DNA of 64,000 bases from Streptomyces huasconensis (GCA_004010275.1 RBWT01000004.1:48462-112461), one strand, 5' to 3'; positions 16,612 to 26,011 are shown, counted from the first letter of the stretch. Notes: generated by a model not told the origin, from the sequence alone. A program made the numbers and translations.

Positions 16612-19371
16612 ATGAGCGAGCACCGTCGCAAACCGCCGCAGCCGCAGGGCGGCGGACGCGCCGCGGCCAGGCGTGGCGCCCCAGGAGCGCCGTCGGGCCG
16701 CCGTGCGGCGCCGAGAGATGCCACTGGACCGTCCGCTTCCTCCTATGGGGCACCGGGAGCCGGGGCTCAGGACGAGGGGGACCAGACCTACGGAGGCCGG
16801 GCGCAGGCCCGGCGCGCCGCGCAACGTAGTGGTTCGGTCGGCGCGGGAGGCGGTCGCCGCCGGGCGGCCGAGGCCTCCGGCGGCGGACGTGCCGGCGGTG
16901 GCGGACGCCGTGGCGGGGGTGGGCCCGGCGGTTCCGGCGGGTCCGGGCCGGGGCGCGGCAGGGGCCGTGGCCCCCAGCAGCCCGGCAAGAAGAGGTTCAT
17001 CGACTACCCGCGCGCGGGCAAGCGGGGCGCGGGGCGCTGGGTGCCGTCGTGGCGCCTGGTCACCGGTCTCTTCCTGAGCTTCGTCGGCGGCCTGATGGCC
17101 GTCGCGGGCATCTCGTACGCCCTGGTGGAGGTCCCCGAGGTCGACAAGGCGGCCAAGGCCCAGAACAACGTCTACTACTGGGCCGACGGCAAGCAGATGG
17201 TCGCGACCGGTGGTGAGCGGAACCGCCAGATCATCGACTACGACGACATCCCCAAGGAGATGCGCTTCGCCGTCATGTCGGCGGAGAACAAGACGTTCGA
17301 GGACGACAAGGGCGTCGACCCCATGGGCATCGCGCGCGCCGTGGTCAACATGGCCAAGGGCGGGCAGACCCAGGGTGGCTCCACGATCACCCAGCAGTAC
17401 GTGAAGAACGCGCGTCTCGGTGATCAGTCGCAGACGTTCAGCCGCAAGTTCAAAGAACTCTTCATCTCCATAAAGGTCGGCCGGACCGAGTCCAAGGAAG
17501 ACATCATGGCCGGCTACCTCAACACCGCTTACTACGGTCGTGGGGCCTACGGCATCCAGGCGGCCGCCCGGGCGTACTTCGACAAGGAAGCGACGGACCT
17601 GGACCCGAGCGAGTGCGCGCTCCTCGCGACGGTGCTCAAGGGCGCCACGTACTACGACCCGGCCGGCTACCCCGAGATCGACCCCGCGGCCAACCAGAAG
17701 GACAACACCGCGCGCGCCAAGAAGCGGTGGGAGTGGATTCTCGACGAGGAGGTCAAGGACGGCCACCTGACCGCCGCGGAGCGGAACAAGTACAGGGTGT
17801 TCCCGAAGCTGCAGAACCCGCGGTCGAACACCCAGCTGGGCGGCCAGACCGGTTACCTCGTGGATTTGGCCAAGGCGTATGTCATCCGCAACGCGGACAT
17901 CACCGCCGAGCAGCTCCAGCAGGGCGGCTACGAGATCCACACGACCTTCGACAGGAAGAAGGTCAGGGAACTCGAGAACGCGGTGAAGAAGGTCCGCAAG
18001 GAGAAGATCAAGCCGAAGCTGCGTCCCGAGAAGGACACGCACGTCCAGTTCGGCGGGGCCTCCGTGGACCCCAAGAGCGGCGCCATCAAGGCCATCTACG
18101 GCGGCGAGGACGCGACGAAGCACTTCACCAACAACGCCGACCAGACCGGCGCCCAGGTGGGTTCGACGTACAAGCCGTTCGTACTGGCCGCCGCCTTCAA
18201 GTACGGCGTACGGGACCCCGGCGGCCCGGCGTCGCAGGGCCTGGCCCAGCGCACTGTGGTCAGTCCGAAGAGCCTGTACAGCGGCAAGAACGAGCTGAAG
18301 ATCCAGAACTACAACGACAGTGTCTGGACCGACCGTGAGGGCAAGGAGTGGCTCCAGAAGAACGACGGAGACGCCTCGTACAACCCTCCGACCTACCAGA
18401 TCGACCTGCGTGAGGCGATGCGGGAGTCGGTCAACTCGGCCTATGTGCAGCTCGGCATGGACGTCGGTCTGGACAAGGTGAAGGAGGCGGCCGTCGACGC
18501 CGGCCTCAAGGACGACAGTTCCATGGCCAGCGCCAACTACCCCTCCTTCTCGCTCGGCACCTCGTCGCCCAGTGCGATCCGGATGGCCGGGGCCTACGCC
18601 ACGTTCGCGGCCAGCGGCAAGCAGAACGAGCCGTACTCGGTCCAGGAGGTCGAGTACAAGGGCGACTCGGTCTACCACCACAACAAGGAGACCAAGCGGG
18701 CCTTCACCTCGCAGGTCGCCGACAACGTCACCGACGTGCTGAGGACCGTCGTGGAGAAGGGCACCGGCACCTCGGCCCAGCTGGGCAACCGCCCGGTCGC
18801 GGGCAAGACCGGTACGACGGACGGCAACAAGTCCGCCTGGTTCGTCGGTTACACCCCGCAGCTGTCGACGGCGATCAGCATGTACCGGCTCGACGACGAC
18901 GAGACCAACAAGAAGCGCGAGTTCCTGGAGATGTTCGGCACGGGGGGCGAGGAGAAGATCCACGGCGCCTCGTTCCCCGCGAAGATCTGGCAGGACTACA
19001 TGTCGAAGGCGCTCAAGAACGCGCCCGTGGAGTCCTTCCCGACGCCGGGGCCGATCGGTCAGCTCGTCGGTGAGACGCCGCCTCCGCCGAGCCCCACGGC
19101 GACCAAGGAGCCGGAGAAGGAGCAGACCACCTCCCCGACACCGACGGAGACGGAGACGGAGACGACCAAGCCGCCCACGACGCAGTCGCCCGACCCTGAA
19201 GAGTCCTGCAGCCAGTGGGACTGGGAGTGCAACAACGACGGCGGCGTCGATGGCGGTGCCCAGGACGGCGGCGCCAACGGAGATCCGGGCGGGGAATCAC
19301 CACCGCCCACGATCGATCCGCCGGACGGCGACGACCGGGGGAACCAGAACGGCGGAGGAATCTTCGGCTGA
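16612..19371 (+). CDS. Bifunctional penicillin-binding protein (transglycosylase/transpeptidase)
   Basis: Class A PBP of 919 residues that polymerises and crosslinks peptidoglycan. It has a cytosolic Arg/Gly-rich N-terminus (1-140), a membrane anchor (about 150-172) and a GT51 domain with AENKTFEDDKG (about 224) and GGSTITQQYVKN. The transpeptidase domain has STYK (about 519), SVN (about 607) and KTGTT (about 732). A disordered Thr/Pro/Asp/Gly-rich tail follows, with a CSQWDWEC pair. The ATG has GAGGAG upstream. It is divergent from padR. A possible TTGACG box at 16428 is the only promoter element I can suggest. Confidence 0.95.
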   Translation: MSEHRRKPPQPQGGGRAAARRGAPGAPSGRRAAPRDATGPSASSYGAPGAGAQDEGDQTYGGRAQARRAAQRSGSVGAGGGRRRAAEASGGGRAGGGGRRGGGGPGGSGGSGPGRGRGRGPQQPGKKRFIDYPRAGKRGAGRWVPSWRLVTGLFLSFVGGLMAVAGISYALVEVPEVDKAAKAQNNVYYWADGKQMVATGGERNRQIIDYDDIPKEMRFAVMSAENKTFEDDKGVDPMGIARAVVNMAKGGQTQGGSTITQQYVKNARLGDQSQTFSRKFKELFISIKVGRTESKEDIMAGYLNTAYYGRGAYGIQAAARAYFDKEATDLDPSECALLATVLKGATYYDPAGYPEIDPAANQKDNTARAKKRWEWILDEEVKDGHLTAAERNKYRVFPKLQNPRSNTQLGGQTGYLVDLAKAYVIRNADITAEQLQQGGYEIHTTFDRKKVRELENAVKKVRKEKIKPKLRPEKDTHVQFGGASVDPKSGAIKAIYGGEDATKHFTNNADQTGAQVGSTYKPFVLAAAFKYGVRDPGGPASQGLAQRTVVSPKSLYSGKNELKIQNYNDSVWTDREGKEWLQKNDGDASYNPPTYQIDLREAMRESVNSAYVQLGMDVGLDKVKEAAVDAGLKDDSSMASANYPSFSLGTSSPSAIRMAGAYATFAASGKQNEPYSVQEVEYKGDSVYHHNKETKRAFTSQVADNVTDVLRTVVEKGTGTSAQLGNRPVAGKTGTTDGNKSAWFVGYTPQLSTAISMYRLDDDETNKKREFLEMFGTGGEEKIHGASFPAKIWQDYMSKALKNAPVESFPTPGPIGQLVGETPPPPSPTATKEPEKEQTTSPTPTETETETTKPPTTQSPDPEESCSQWDWECNNDGGVDGGAQDGGANGDPGGESPPPTIDPPDGDDRGNQNGGGIFG

Positions 19372-19431
19372 GTCGGCCCCACCCGTCCATGCGGAGTGAT
19401 CCGACGGCCGACCGGGACCGCCCCCGCGGAT

Positions 19432-19445
19432 GTTTCACGTGAAAC
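19432..19445. other. parS: parS site 4 (exact)
   Basis: Exact 14-base palindrome, between the PBP gene stop and its terminator hairpin. Confidence 0.93.
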
Positions 19446-19446
19446 A

Positions 19447-19479
19447 AGGGCCGCCACACCGACCGGGTGTGGCGGCCCT
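19447..19479 (+). terminator. Terminator of the PBP gene
   Basis: Perfect 14-bp stem AGGGCCGCCACACC / GGTGTGGCGGCCCT with a five-base loop, one base after parS site 4. Confidence 0.85.
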
Positions 19480-19516
19480 CGGCGCGTTCTCACCCGCGTA
19501 CGGCAGGATGTCGGGC

Positions 19517-21057
19517 ATGCCCAGTGCAGACCCCAGCGCCCGCCCCGGCGCAGAGACGCCGAGCGGAAGCGCGTACGAGCCCGTGAGCCCGCAGGAGCCG
19601 GAGCCGGTACGGCCGACGAAGGAGGACGAGGTCGCCCGGGCCGGCAGCGAGCTGCTCGGCGGTCCCTCCGGCCGAAGAGCGCTGTACACGGCGGACTGGT
19701 GGTCTCCCGTCCGCGTCATCGCGCTCATCGCGCTCGGCATGTTCGCGCTGGGCATGGTCCAGAAGATGCCGTGCTACAACGGCGCGTGGTTCTCGGGGGC
19801 GAGCTCGCAGTACACGCACGCGTGCTACTCCGACATCCCGCATCTCTACGAAGGGCGAGGCTTCGCCGACGGCCTCCTGCCGTACTTCGACAGACTGCCG
19901 GCGAGATGGAGTATCTCGAATACCCGGTCCTGACCGGGGCGTTCATGGAGATGGCTTCCTGGGTGACGCCGGGCAGCGGGTCCATCCAGCACCAGGAGAA
20001 GATCTACTGGATGGTCAACGCGGGGATACTGATGGTCTGCGCGGCCGTCGTCGCCGTCTGTGTCTCGCGTACCCACCGGCGTCGCCCGTGGGACGCCCTG
20101 CTCGTCGCCCTCGCCCCCGCCCTCGCGCTGACGGCCACCATCAACTGGGATCTGCTGGCCGTCGCCCTCACAGCCGCCGCGATGATGATGTGGGCGCGGG
20201 CGCGTTCCCTCGCCTTCGGCGTCCTCCTGGGGCTCGCCACGGCCGCCAAGCTCTATCCCGTGCTGCTGCTCGGGCCGCTGCTGATCCTGTGCTGGCGCGC
20301 GGGCCGCTGGCGGGCCTTCGGGACCGGCCTGCTCGGTGCCGCGGGCACCTGGCTGGTCGTCAATCTTCCGGTGATACTGCTCGCCGGCGATGGGTGGTCG
20401 AAGTTCTACACCTTCAGCCAGGAGCGGGACGTCGACTTCGGGTCTTTCTGGCTGATCCTCTACCAGCGCACGGAGTCGCCGTTGTCCACCGACACCGTCA
20501 ACATCTTGGCGGTGGCGCTGATGCTCCTGGCCTGCCTGGCCATAGGAGCACTCGGGCTGAGCGCCCCGCGTCGGCCGCGCTTCGCGCAGCTCGCCTTCCT
20601 GGTCGTGGCCGCCTTCATCCTGACCAACAAGGTCTACTCGCCGCAGTACGTCCTGTGGCTGATCCCGCTCGCGGCGCTCGCACGGCCCCGCTGGCGCGAC
20701 TTCCTGATCTGGCAGGCGTGCGAGGTCGCGTACTTCCTCGGGATCTGGTTGTACTTGGCGTACACCACGAGCGGGGACGCGCACAAAGGCCTGCCCACCG
20801 AGGGCTACCAAGTGGCCATCGTGGTCCATCTGTTGGGGACGCTGTACCTGTGCGCGGTGGTCGTACGCGACATCCTGATGCCGGAGCGGGACGTGGTGCG
20901 CCGGGGCGGCGACGATGACCCTTCGGGCGGCGTTCTGGACGGTGCGGAGGACGCCTTCGTCCTCGGGCATACGGCACAACCGGCGCGGCCTGTGGCGCAC
21001 TCCGCCGAGGGGCCGTTGGTGAAGTGGGGGGCGGCGACAACCGATATACCGCGCTGA
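19517..21057 (+). pseudogene. GT87-type membrane glycosyltransferase, frameshifted
   Basis: Polytopic membrane protein of about 510 residues resembling GT87/DUF2029 mannosyltransferases, which use polyprenyl-phosphate sugars outside the membrane. The first frame begins at ATG 19517 (or 19508) and runs through a first helix (RVIALIALGMFALGMV) to LLPYFDRLP. It then breaks at about 19900. The second frame resumes as GEMEYLEYPVLTGAFMEM and continues through many helices (TNKVYSPQYVLWLIPLAAL is conserved) to 21057. One missing G (CCGGGCGAG read as CCGGCGAG) explains the break. This is either a real mutation or a sequencing indel; I favour the second. Confidence 0.8.
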
Positions 21058-21141
21058 GGAGCCCGAACCCGCCGTCGGGCCCTCGTCCCTCTGTTCGCCC
21101 TGAGCGAACACCGGGGGGTGAGTGGTGAACACAGCCTGCAT

Positions 21142-21195
21142 ACGCCTGAAGGGGCCGGAAACGACGTGGGTGTCGTCTCCGGCCCCTTCAGGCGT
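21142..21195. terminator. Strong bidirectional terminator
   Basis: A 24-base arm (21142-21165) pairs with 21172-21195, core CCTGAAGGGGCCGG, with one mismatch. It lies between the convergent glycosyltransferase and racemase-family genes. Confidence 0.88.
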
Positions 21196-21226
21196 GGTGC
21201 GGGGGTACGGAGGCTTCGGCGGTGCC

Positions 21227-22258
21227 TCAGCGGTCCACCATGCGGTCGAACTGGGTGGTGGTGTGCCGCAGATGGGCCACCAGCTCCTCGCCGACCCTGG
21301 GCTCCTGCGCGTCGGAAGGCACGAAGAGGATGGAGACCTGCATGTGCGGCGGCTCCGCGAACCAGCGCTGCTTGCCCGCCCAGACGAACGGCGAGAGATT
21401 GCGGTTGACGGTCGCGAGGCCCGCGCGGGCCACGCCCTTGGCCCGCGGCATCATGCCGTGCAGCGCCTTCGGGGCCTCCAGGCCGACGCCGTGGGAGGTG
21501 CCGCCCGCCACCACGACCAGCCAGCCGTCGGAGGCGACCTTCTGCTGGCGGTAGCCGAAACGGTCCCCCTTGGCGACGGCGGTGACGTCCAGGATCGCGC
21601 CGCGGTACTCGGTGGCCTCGTGATCGCCCAGCCAGAGGTTCGTGCCGATGCGCGCCCGGAAGCGGGTCTGCGGGAACTGCTGCTGCAGCCGGGCGAGTTC
21701 GTTGGCCTTGAGGTGGCTGACGAACATCGTGTGCAGCGGGAGACGGGCGGCGCGCAGGCGGTCCATCCAGCCGATGACCTCCTCGACGGCGTCCGAGCCG
21801 TCGGTGCGGTCCAGCGGAAGGTGGAGCGCGAAGCCTTCGAGCCGTACGTCCTCGATGGCGGCGTGCAGCTGCGGGAGCTCCTGCTCGCTGATGCCGTGGC
21901 GCTTCATCGAGGACATGACCTCGATGACGACGCGGGCGCCCACCAGGCCGTGCACGCCGTCGAGCGACGACACGGAGCGGATCACGCGGTCGGGCAGCGG
22001 CACCGGCTCCTCGCCCCGCCGGAACGGGGTCAGGACCAGCAGGTCACCGCTGAACCAGTCCTTGATCCGGGCCGCCTCGTAGGTGGTGCCCACGGCGAGG
22101 ATGTCGGAGCCGAAGCGCGTGGCTTCCTCGGCCAGGCGCTCGTGACCGAAGCCGTAGCCGTTGCCCTTGCAGACCGGGACGATGCCCGGGAACTGCTCCA
22201 GCACGTGCTTGTGATGTGCCCGCCAGCGCGCGGTGTCGACATAGAGCGTGAGCGCCAT
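21227..22258 (-). CDS. PLP-dependent alanine racemase-family protein
   Basis: 343 residues with an alanine-racemase-type TIM barrel. The PLP lysine is in the N-terminal motif VCKGNGYGFG (about Lys30) and a glycine-rich phosphate loop comes later (VVVAGGTSHGVG). It is shorter at the C-terminus than true Alr, so it is a racemase-like enzyme of unknown substrate. It lies 65 bases downstream of femX on the same strand, which argues for a cell-wall role. The ATG at 22258 has only a modest ribosome site (CCGGGACC). Confidence 0.8.
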   Translation of the reverse strand: MALTLYVDTARWRAHHKHVLEQFPGIVPVCKGNGYGFGHERLAEEATRFGSDILAVGTTYEAARIKDWFSGDLLVLTPFRRGEEPVPLPDRVIRSVSSLDGVHGLVGARVVIEVMSSMKRHGISEQELPQLHAAIEDVRLEGFALHLPLDRTDGSDAVEEVIGWMDRLRAARLPLHTMFVSHLKANELARLQQQFPQTRFRARIGTNLWLGDHEATEYRGAILDVTAVAKGDRFGYRQQKVASDGWLVVVAGGTSHGVGLEAPKALHGMMPRAKGVARAGLATVNRNLSPFVWAGKQRWFAEPPHMQVSILFVPSDAQEPRVGEELVAHLRHTTTQFDRMVDR

Positions 22259-22323
22259 GGCTGGTCCCGGAACCTTTCTCGTGTCTGCGGTGTATCAGAG
22301 TTATGGACGGAAATTGTGCGGGA

Positions 22324-23445
22324 TCAGCGGCGCGACATGTAGATGTCGAGCGCCTTGTGCAGCAGCTTGTTGAGCGGGAAGTCCCATTCGCCGATGTACT
22401 CGGCGGCCTCACCGCCGGTGCCCACCTTGAACTGGATCAGACCGAAGAGGTGGTCCGTCTCGTCCAGGGAGTCGGAGATGCCGCGCAGGTCATAGACCGT
22501 CGCCCCCATGGCGTACGCGTCGCGGAGCATCCGCCACTGCATCGCGTTCGAGGGCCTGACCTCACGCCCGATGTTGTCCGAGGCACCGTAGGAGTACCAG
22601 ACGTGCCCGCCGACGACGAGCATCGTGGCGGCCGACAGGTTCACGCCGTTGTGCCGCGCGAAGTACAGCCGCATGCGGTTGGGGTCCTCGGAGTTGAGGG
22701 CCTGCCACATCTGCTGGAAGTAGCCGAGCGGCCGCGGGCGGAACTTGTCGCGGATGGCCGTGATCTCGTAGAGGCGCTGCCACTCGGCGAGGTCCTGGTA
22801 GCCGCCCTGGACGACCTCGACGCCGGCCTTCTCGGCCTTCTTGATGTTGCGCCGCCACAGCTGGTTGAAGCCCTTCTGGACCTCGTCCAGGGAGCGGTTG
22901 GCCAGCGGCACCTGGAAGACGAACCGGGGCTGTACGTCACCGAAGCCGGCGCCGCCGTCCTCGCCCTGCTGCCAGCCCATCCGGCGCAGCCGGTCGGAGA
23001 CCTCGAAGGCGCGCGGCTCGATGAACGTCGCCTCGACGTCCCGCAGCCGCTTCACGTCCGGGTTCTGGATGCCGGCCTTGATCGCCGGAGCGTCCCAGCG
23101 GCGGATCACGACCGGCGGGCCCATCTTCACGGAGAAGGCACCCTGCTGCTTGAGGTGCGCCAGCATCGGCTGGAGCCACTCGTCCAGGTTCGGGGCGTAC
23201 CAGTTGATGACCGGGCCCTCGGGGAGGTACGCGAGATACCGCTTCAGCTTGGGCAGCTGCCGGTAGAGCACCAGGCCCGCACCGACGAGCTGGCCGGTCC
23301 GGTCGTCGAACCAGCCCAGGTTCTCCGAGCGCCATTCGCTCTTCACGTCAGCCCATGCCGGGACCTGGCAATGACTCGCCGACGGCAGTGTCTGGATATA
23401 CGCCAGATGCTGCTCGCGACTGATGGTCCTCAGGGTCAGACTCAT
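22324..23445 (-). CDS. femX: FemX-type peptidoglycan bridge aminoacyltransferase
   Basis: 373 residues with the double-GNAT FemABX fold. It adds the first bridge amino acid (glycine in Streptomyces) to the lipid II peptide using charged tRNA. Family features seen are WADVKSEWRSENLGW near the N-terminus, LWRRNIKKAEKAGV in the middle, and WYSYGASDNIGREVRPSNAMQWRM split over the second domain, followed by YDLRGISD. The ATG has GAGGAG upstream. It forms an operon with the racemase-fold gene downstream. By recollection, the S. coelicolor counterpart in this position is essential FemX. Confidence 0.88.
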   Translation of the reverse strand: MSLTLRTISREQHLAYIQTLPSASHCQVPAWADVKSEWRSENLGWFDDRTGQLVGAGLVLYRQLPKLKRYLAYLPEGPVINWYAPNLDEWLQPMLAHLKQQGAFSVKMGPPVVIRRWDAPAIKAGIQNPDVKRLRDVEATFIEPRAFEVSDRLRRMGWQQGEDGGAGFGDVQPRFVFQVPLANRSLDEVQKGFNQLWRRNIKKAEKAGVEVVQGGYQDLAEWQRLYEITAIRDKFRPRPLGYFQQMWQALNSEDPNRMRLYFARHNGVNLSAATMLVVGGHVWYSYGASDNIGREVRPSNAMQWRMLRDAYAMGATVYDLRGISDSLDETDHLFGLIQFKVGTGGEAAEYIGEWDFPLNKLLHKALDIYMSRR

Positions 23446-23591
23446 TCGGGGCGCTCCTCGGCTGGTGTGTCCCCATGGGTTCAGGGGCTCCGGCTCTCGC
23501 GCCGAAGCCTACTGCGCCCTGCGAGCGCCCCGACTGGCCGTAGGCAACCTTGGCCCCCGGCCCCGCCCGGGACCGGGGTGCCGTGCGGTGG

Positions 23592-23906
23592 TCAGCCGAT
23601 GATTCCGCCGAAGAGTCCGCCGTGTGCCATGCCGAGGAAGAAGCCGATGGCCGCGGCACCCATGCCCAGGATCAGACCGAAGCGCTCACGGGTCGTCGCC
23701 GAGATGAACTGGCCGTACGCGCCGGTGATGATGCCGACCAGGCCCGTCCACGAGCTGAGCAGATGGAGGCTGTGGAACATCGCCGTCACGAAGGCGATCG
23801 CGCCCAGTACCAGCGTCACGCCGACGAGCGTGTCCTGGACCGGATGGGACTTGCTGTCCGAGGCGAAGAGCGAGGTAGTGGTGTTGTGTCGCATTGTCTG
23901 TGCCAT
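23592..23906 (-). CDS. Small membrane protein, unknown function
   Basis: 104 residues from the ATG at 23906, which has an excellent AGGAGGTG site. The N-terminus is polar (MAQTMRHNTTTSLF). Two to three hydrophobic segments follow (LVGVTLVLGAIAFVTAMF, WTGLVGIITGAYGQFI and a Gly-rich C-terminal FGLILGMGAAAIGFFLGM). It is conserved in position in streptomycetes between femX and rpsF as I recall. It is divergent from rpsF. Confidence 0.8.
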   Translation of the reverse strand: MAQTMRHNTTTSLFASDSKSHPVQDTLVGVTLVLGAIAFVTAMFHSLHLLSSWTGLVGIITGAYGQFISATTRERFGLILGMGAAAIGFFLGMAHGGLFGGIIG

Positions 23907-23989
23907 GTGAGGCACCTCCTGCGGAGAGCGGCGCATCGTAGCGCCATACACACCCGATGTGTACAGATTCTGCCCGTACCTCGCCGGAT

Positions 23990-24019
23990 TTCAACCGGAA
24001 GCCTCGGTGCGGGTAGTCT
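23990..24019 (+). promoter_or_regulatory. Candidate promoter of the rpsF operon
   Basis: TTCAAC (23990-23995), 18 bases, TAGTCT (24014-24019). It would give a leader of about 145 bases before rpsF. Confidence 0.45.
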
Positions 24020-24126
24020 GTACCGTCTGCACCCGTGTCTGCCCGGACCACGGCAGGAGCTCCCGTTCGCGGAAGCCGATTGTCAGTGGCGGCCGATACG
24101 GTTGCGTACGCATCACGACCCTCCTG

Positions 24127-24143
24127 CCACGGAACGACCGTGG
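24127..24143 (+). promoter_or_regulatory. Leader hairpin before rpsF
   Basis: CCACGG-AACGA-CCGTGG, a perfect six-pair hairpin ending 11 bases before the rpsF ribosome site. In many bacteria the rpsF leader binds the S6:S18 dimer to repress the operon. This hairpin is a candidate for that element, not a proven match. Confidence 0.35.
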
Positions 24144-24172
24144 CCGCTGAGTCCAAAGGAGGTGGGTTCCAC

Positions 24173-24463
24173 ATGCGTCACTACGAAGTGATGGTCATCC
24201 TCGACCCCGATCTCGAGGAGCGCGCTGTCTCCCCGCTGATCGAGAACTTCCTCTCCGTCGTCCGTGAGGGCAACGGAAAGGTCGAGAAGGTCGACACCTG
24301 GGGCCGTCGTCGTCTGTCCTACGAGATCAAGAAGAAGCCCGAGGGCATCTACTCGGTCATCGACCTCCAGGCCGAGCCTGCGGTCGTCAAGGAGCTCGAC
24401 CGACAGATGAACCTGAACGAGTCGGTCCTCCGGACCAAGGTCCTCCGTCCCGAGATGCACTGA
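24173..24463 (+). CDS. rpsF: 30S ribosomal protein S6
   Basis: 96 residues from the ATG at 24173, which follows AAAGGAGGTGGG. The typical S6 start [17 protein letters not shown] is present, followed by [20 protein letters not shown]. It binds S18 in the platform of the small subunit. First gene of rpsF-ssb-rpsR-rplI. Confidence 0.97.
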   Translation: MRHYEVMVILDPDLEERAVSPLIENFLSVVREGNGKVEKVDTWGRRRLSYEIKKKPEGIYSVIDLQAEPAVVKELDRQMNLNESVLRTKVLRPEMH

Positions 24464-24541
24464 GCTTTCTAGCTCAGCAGCACCCGGGAATCGAGTAGCA
24501 GCAACAAGCAGCCAGCAGCAAACCCGCCGAGAGGTTCCCCC

Positions 24542-25142
24542 ATGGCAGGCGAGACCGTCATCACGGTCGTCGGCAATCTTGTCGACGACCCCGAGCTGCG
24601 CTTCACCCCCTCCGGTGCGGCGGTCGCGAAGTTCCGTGTCGCGTCCACCCCCCGCACCTTCGACCGTCAGACGAATGAGTGGAAGGACGGCGAGAGCCTG
24701 TTCCTGACCTGCTCGGTCTGGCGTCAGGCGGCGGAGAACGTCGCGGAGTCGCTCCAGCGAGGCATGCGCGTCATCGTGCAGGGCCGACTGAAGCAGCGGT
24801 CCTACGAGGACCGTGAGGGCGTCAAGCGCACGGTCTACGAGCTGGACGTCGAGGAAGTCGGCGCCAGCCTGAAGAACGCCACGGCCAAGGTCACCAAGAC
24901 CACCGGTCGCGGTGGCCAGGGTGGTTACGGCGGCGCGGGTGGCGGCGGCCAGCAGGGCGGCGGCTGGGGCGGTGGCTCCGGCGGCGGTCCGCAGCAGGGC
25001 GGCGGCGGTGCTCCCGCCGACGACCCCTGGGCGACCGGTGCCCCGGCCGGCCGGCGGCCAGCAGCAGCGCGGCGGCGGTGGCGGCTGGGGCGGAAGCTCC
25101 GGCGGCTCCGGTGGCGGCTACTCGGACGAGCCCCCCTTCTAA
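24542..25142 (+). CDS. ssb: Single-stranded DNA-binding protein, frame broken before the acidic tip
   Basis: Binds single-stranded DNA in replication and repair. The OB-fold (residues 1-110, [20 protein letters not shown] onwards) is intact, followed by a Gly/Gln-rich linker. The conserved C-terminal tip SDEPPF, through which SSB recruits partners, is present at 25122-25139 but in another frame (codons from 25047 on read [11 protein letters not shown]). The change is net +1 within 25040-25058, in the alternating GGCC stretch. As written, the reading frame would run on to 25243 with an unrelated basic tail overlapping rpsR. Because the tip is essential, a sequence error is likely. The coordinates given are those of the presumed intact gene. 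Confidence 0.9.
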
Positions 25143-25214
25143 GCCTCAGGGCTTACGGCCTTCGGGCCGAGGGCGGGTCGTACCCCCACTTCTTGATCAC
25201 ACAGGAGATACACC

Positions 25215-25451
25215 ATGGCGAAGCCGCCTGTGCGCAAGCCTAAGAAGAAGGTCTGCGCTTTCTGCAAGGACAAGGTCACGTACGTGGACTACAAGGACAC
25301 GAACATGCTGCGGAAGTTCATTTCCGACCGCGGCAAGATCCGTGCCCGCCGCGTGACCGGCAACTGCACGCAGCACCAGCGTGACGTCGCCACGGCCGTG
25401 AAGAACAGCCGTGAGATGGCGCTGCTGCCCTACACGTCCACCGCGCGATAA
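25215..25451 (+). CDS. rpsR: 30S ribosomal protein S18 (zinc-binding form)
   Basis: 78 residues. It contains likely zinc ligands Cys14, Cys17, Cys50 and His53 (VCAFC and GNCTQHQ), so it is the zinc-containing paralogue. Streptomycetes also carry zinc-free copies elsewhere that are made under zinc starvation. Its partner S6 is encoded in the same operon. ACAGGAGATACACC precedes the ATG. Confidence 0.96.
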   Translation: MAKPPVRKPKKKVCAFCKDKVTYVDYKDTNMLRKFISDRGKIRARRVTGNCTQHQRDVATAVKNSREMALLPYTSTAR

Positions 25452-25469
25452 GGGAAGGGTGACCGACTA

Positions 25470-25916
25470 ATGAAGATCATCCTCACCCACGAGGTCTCCG
25501 GCCTCGGTGCCGCCGGCGAGGTCGTAGACGTCAAGGACGGCTACGCCCGCAACTACCTGATCCCGCGGAACTTCGCGATCCGCTGGACCAAGGGCGGCGA
25601 GAAGGACGTCGAGCAGATCCGTCGTGCTCGCAAGATCCACGAGATCGCGACGATCGAGCAGGCCAACGAGATCAAGGCGCAGCTCGAGGGCGTCAAGGTC
25701 CGCCTGGCCGTCCGCTCCGGCGAGGCCGGTCGCCTCTTCGGTTCCGTCACCCCGGCTGACGTCGCTTCGGCGATCGAGGCTGCCGGTGGCCCGAAGATCG
25801 ACAAGCGCCGCGTCGAGCTGGGCTCGCCGATCAAGACGCTGGGCGCCCACGCGACGTCCGTGCGTTTGCACCCCGAGGTTGCCGCGAAGGTCAACGTCGA
25901 GGTCGTCTCTGCCTAA
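25470..25916 (+). CDS. rplI: 50S ribosomal protein L9
   Basis: 148 residues, normal length. The N-terminal domain is [21 protein letters not shown] then [10 protein letters not shown]; a long connecting helix ([15 protein letters not shown] region) leads to the C-terminal RNA-binding domain ([16 protein letters not shown]). It begins 18 bases after rpsR and is the last gene of the operon, followed by a terminator. Confidence 0.97.
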   Translation: MKIILTHEVSGLGAAGEVVDVKDGYARNYLIPRNFAIRWTKGGEKDVEQIRRARKIHEIATIEQANEIKAQLEGVKVRLAVRSGEAGRLFGSVTPADVASAIEAAGGPKIDKRRVELGSPIKTLGAHATSVRLHPEVAAKVNVEVVSA

Positions 25917-25941
25917 GCACTGCGCTTGGCTGGACTGAGTG

Positions 25942-25972
25942 AAGGGGCCGTACCCGTTGGGTGCGGCCCCTT
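25942..25972 (+). terminator. Terminator of the rpsF-ssb-rpsR-rplI operon
   Basis: AAGGGGCCGTACCC pairs with GGGTGCGGCCCCTT (one G-T pair) around three bases, followed by T residues. Confidence 0.88.
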
Positions 25973-25988
25973 TCTCGTGGATGCCGGG

Positions 25989-26002
25989 GTTTCACGTGAA
26001 AC
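25989..26002. other. parS: parS site 5 (exact)
   Basis: Exact 14-mer, 17 bases after the rplI terminator. Forms a close pair with site 6. Confidence 0.93.
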
Positions 26003-26011
26003 CCTGCCGCG

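Noticed and set aside
16417..18963. Long open frame antisense to the PBP gene (and similar ones antisense to dnaB, trxB, thiC, DUF6049 and murJ)
   Set aside because: Composition is Arg/Val/Leu/Asp-rich shadow of a GC-rich gene; the sense frames carry complete enzyme motifs.
19430..19516. Start of the GT87 gene at the ATG inside parS (MFHVKQ)
   Set aside because: The PBP terminator hairpin would lie within the coding region, and similarity begins later.
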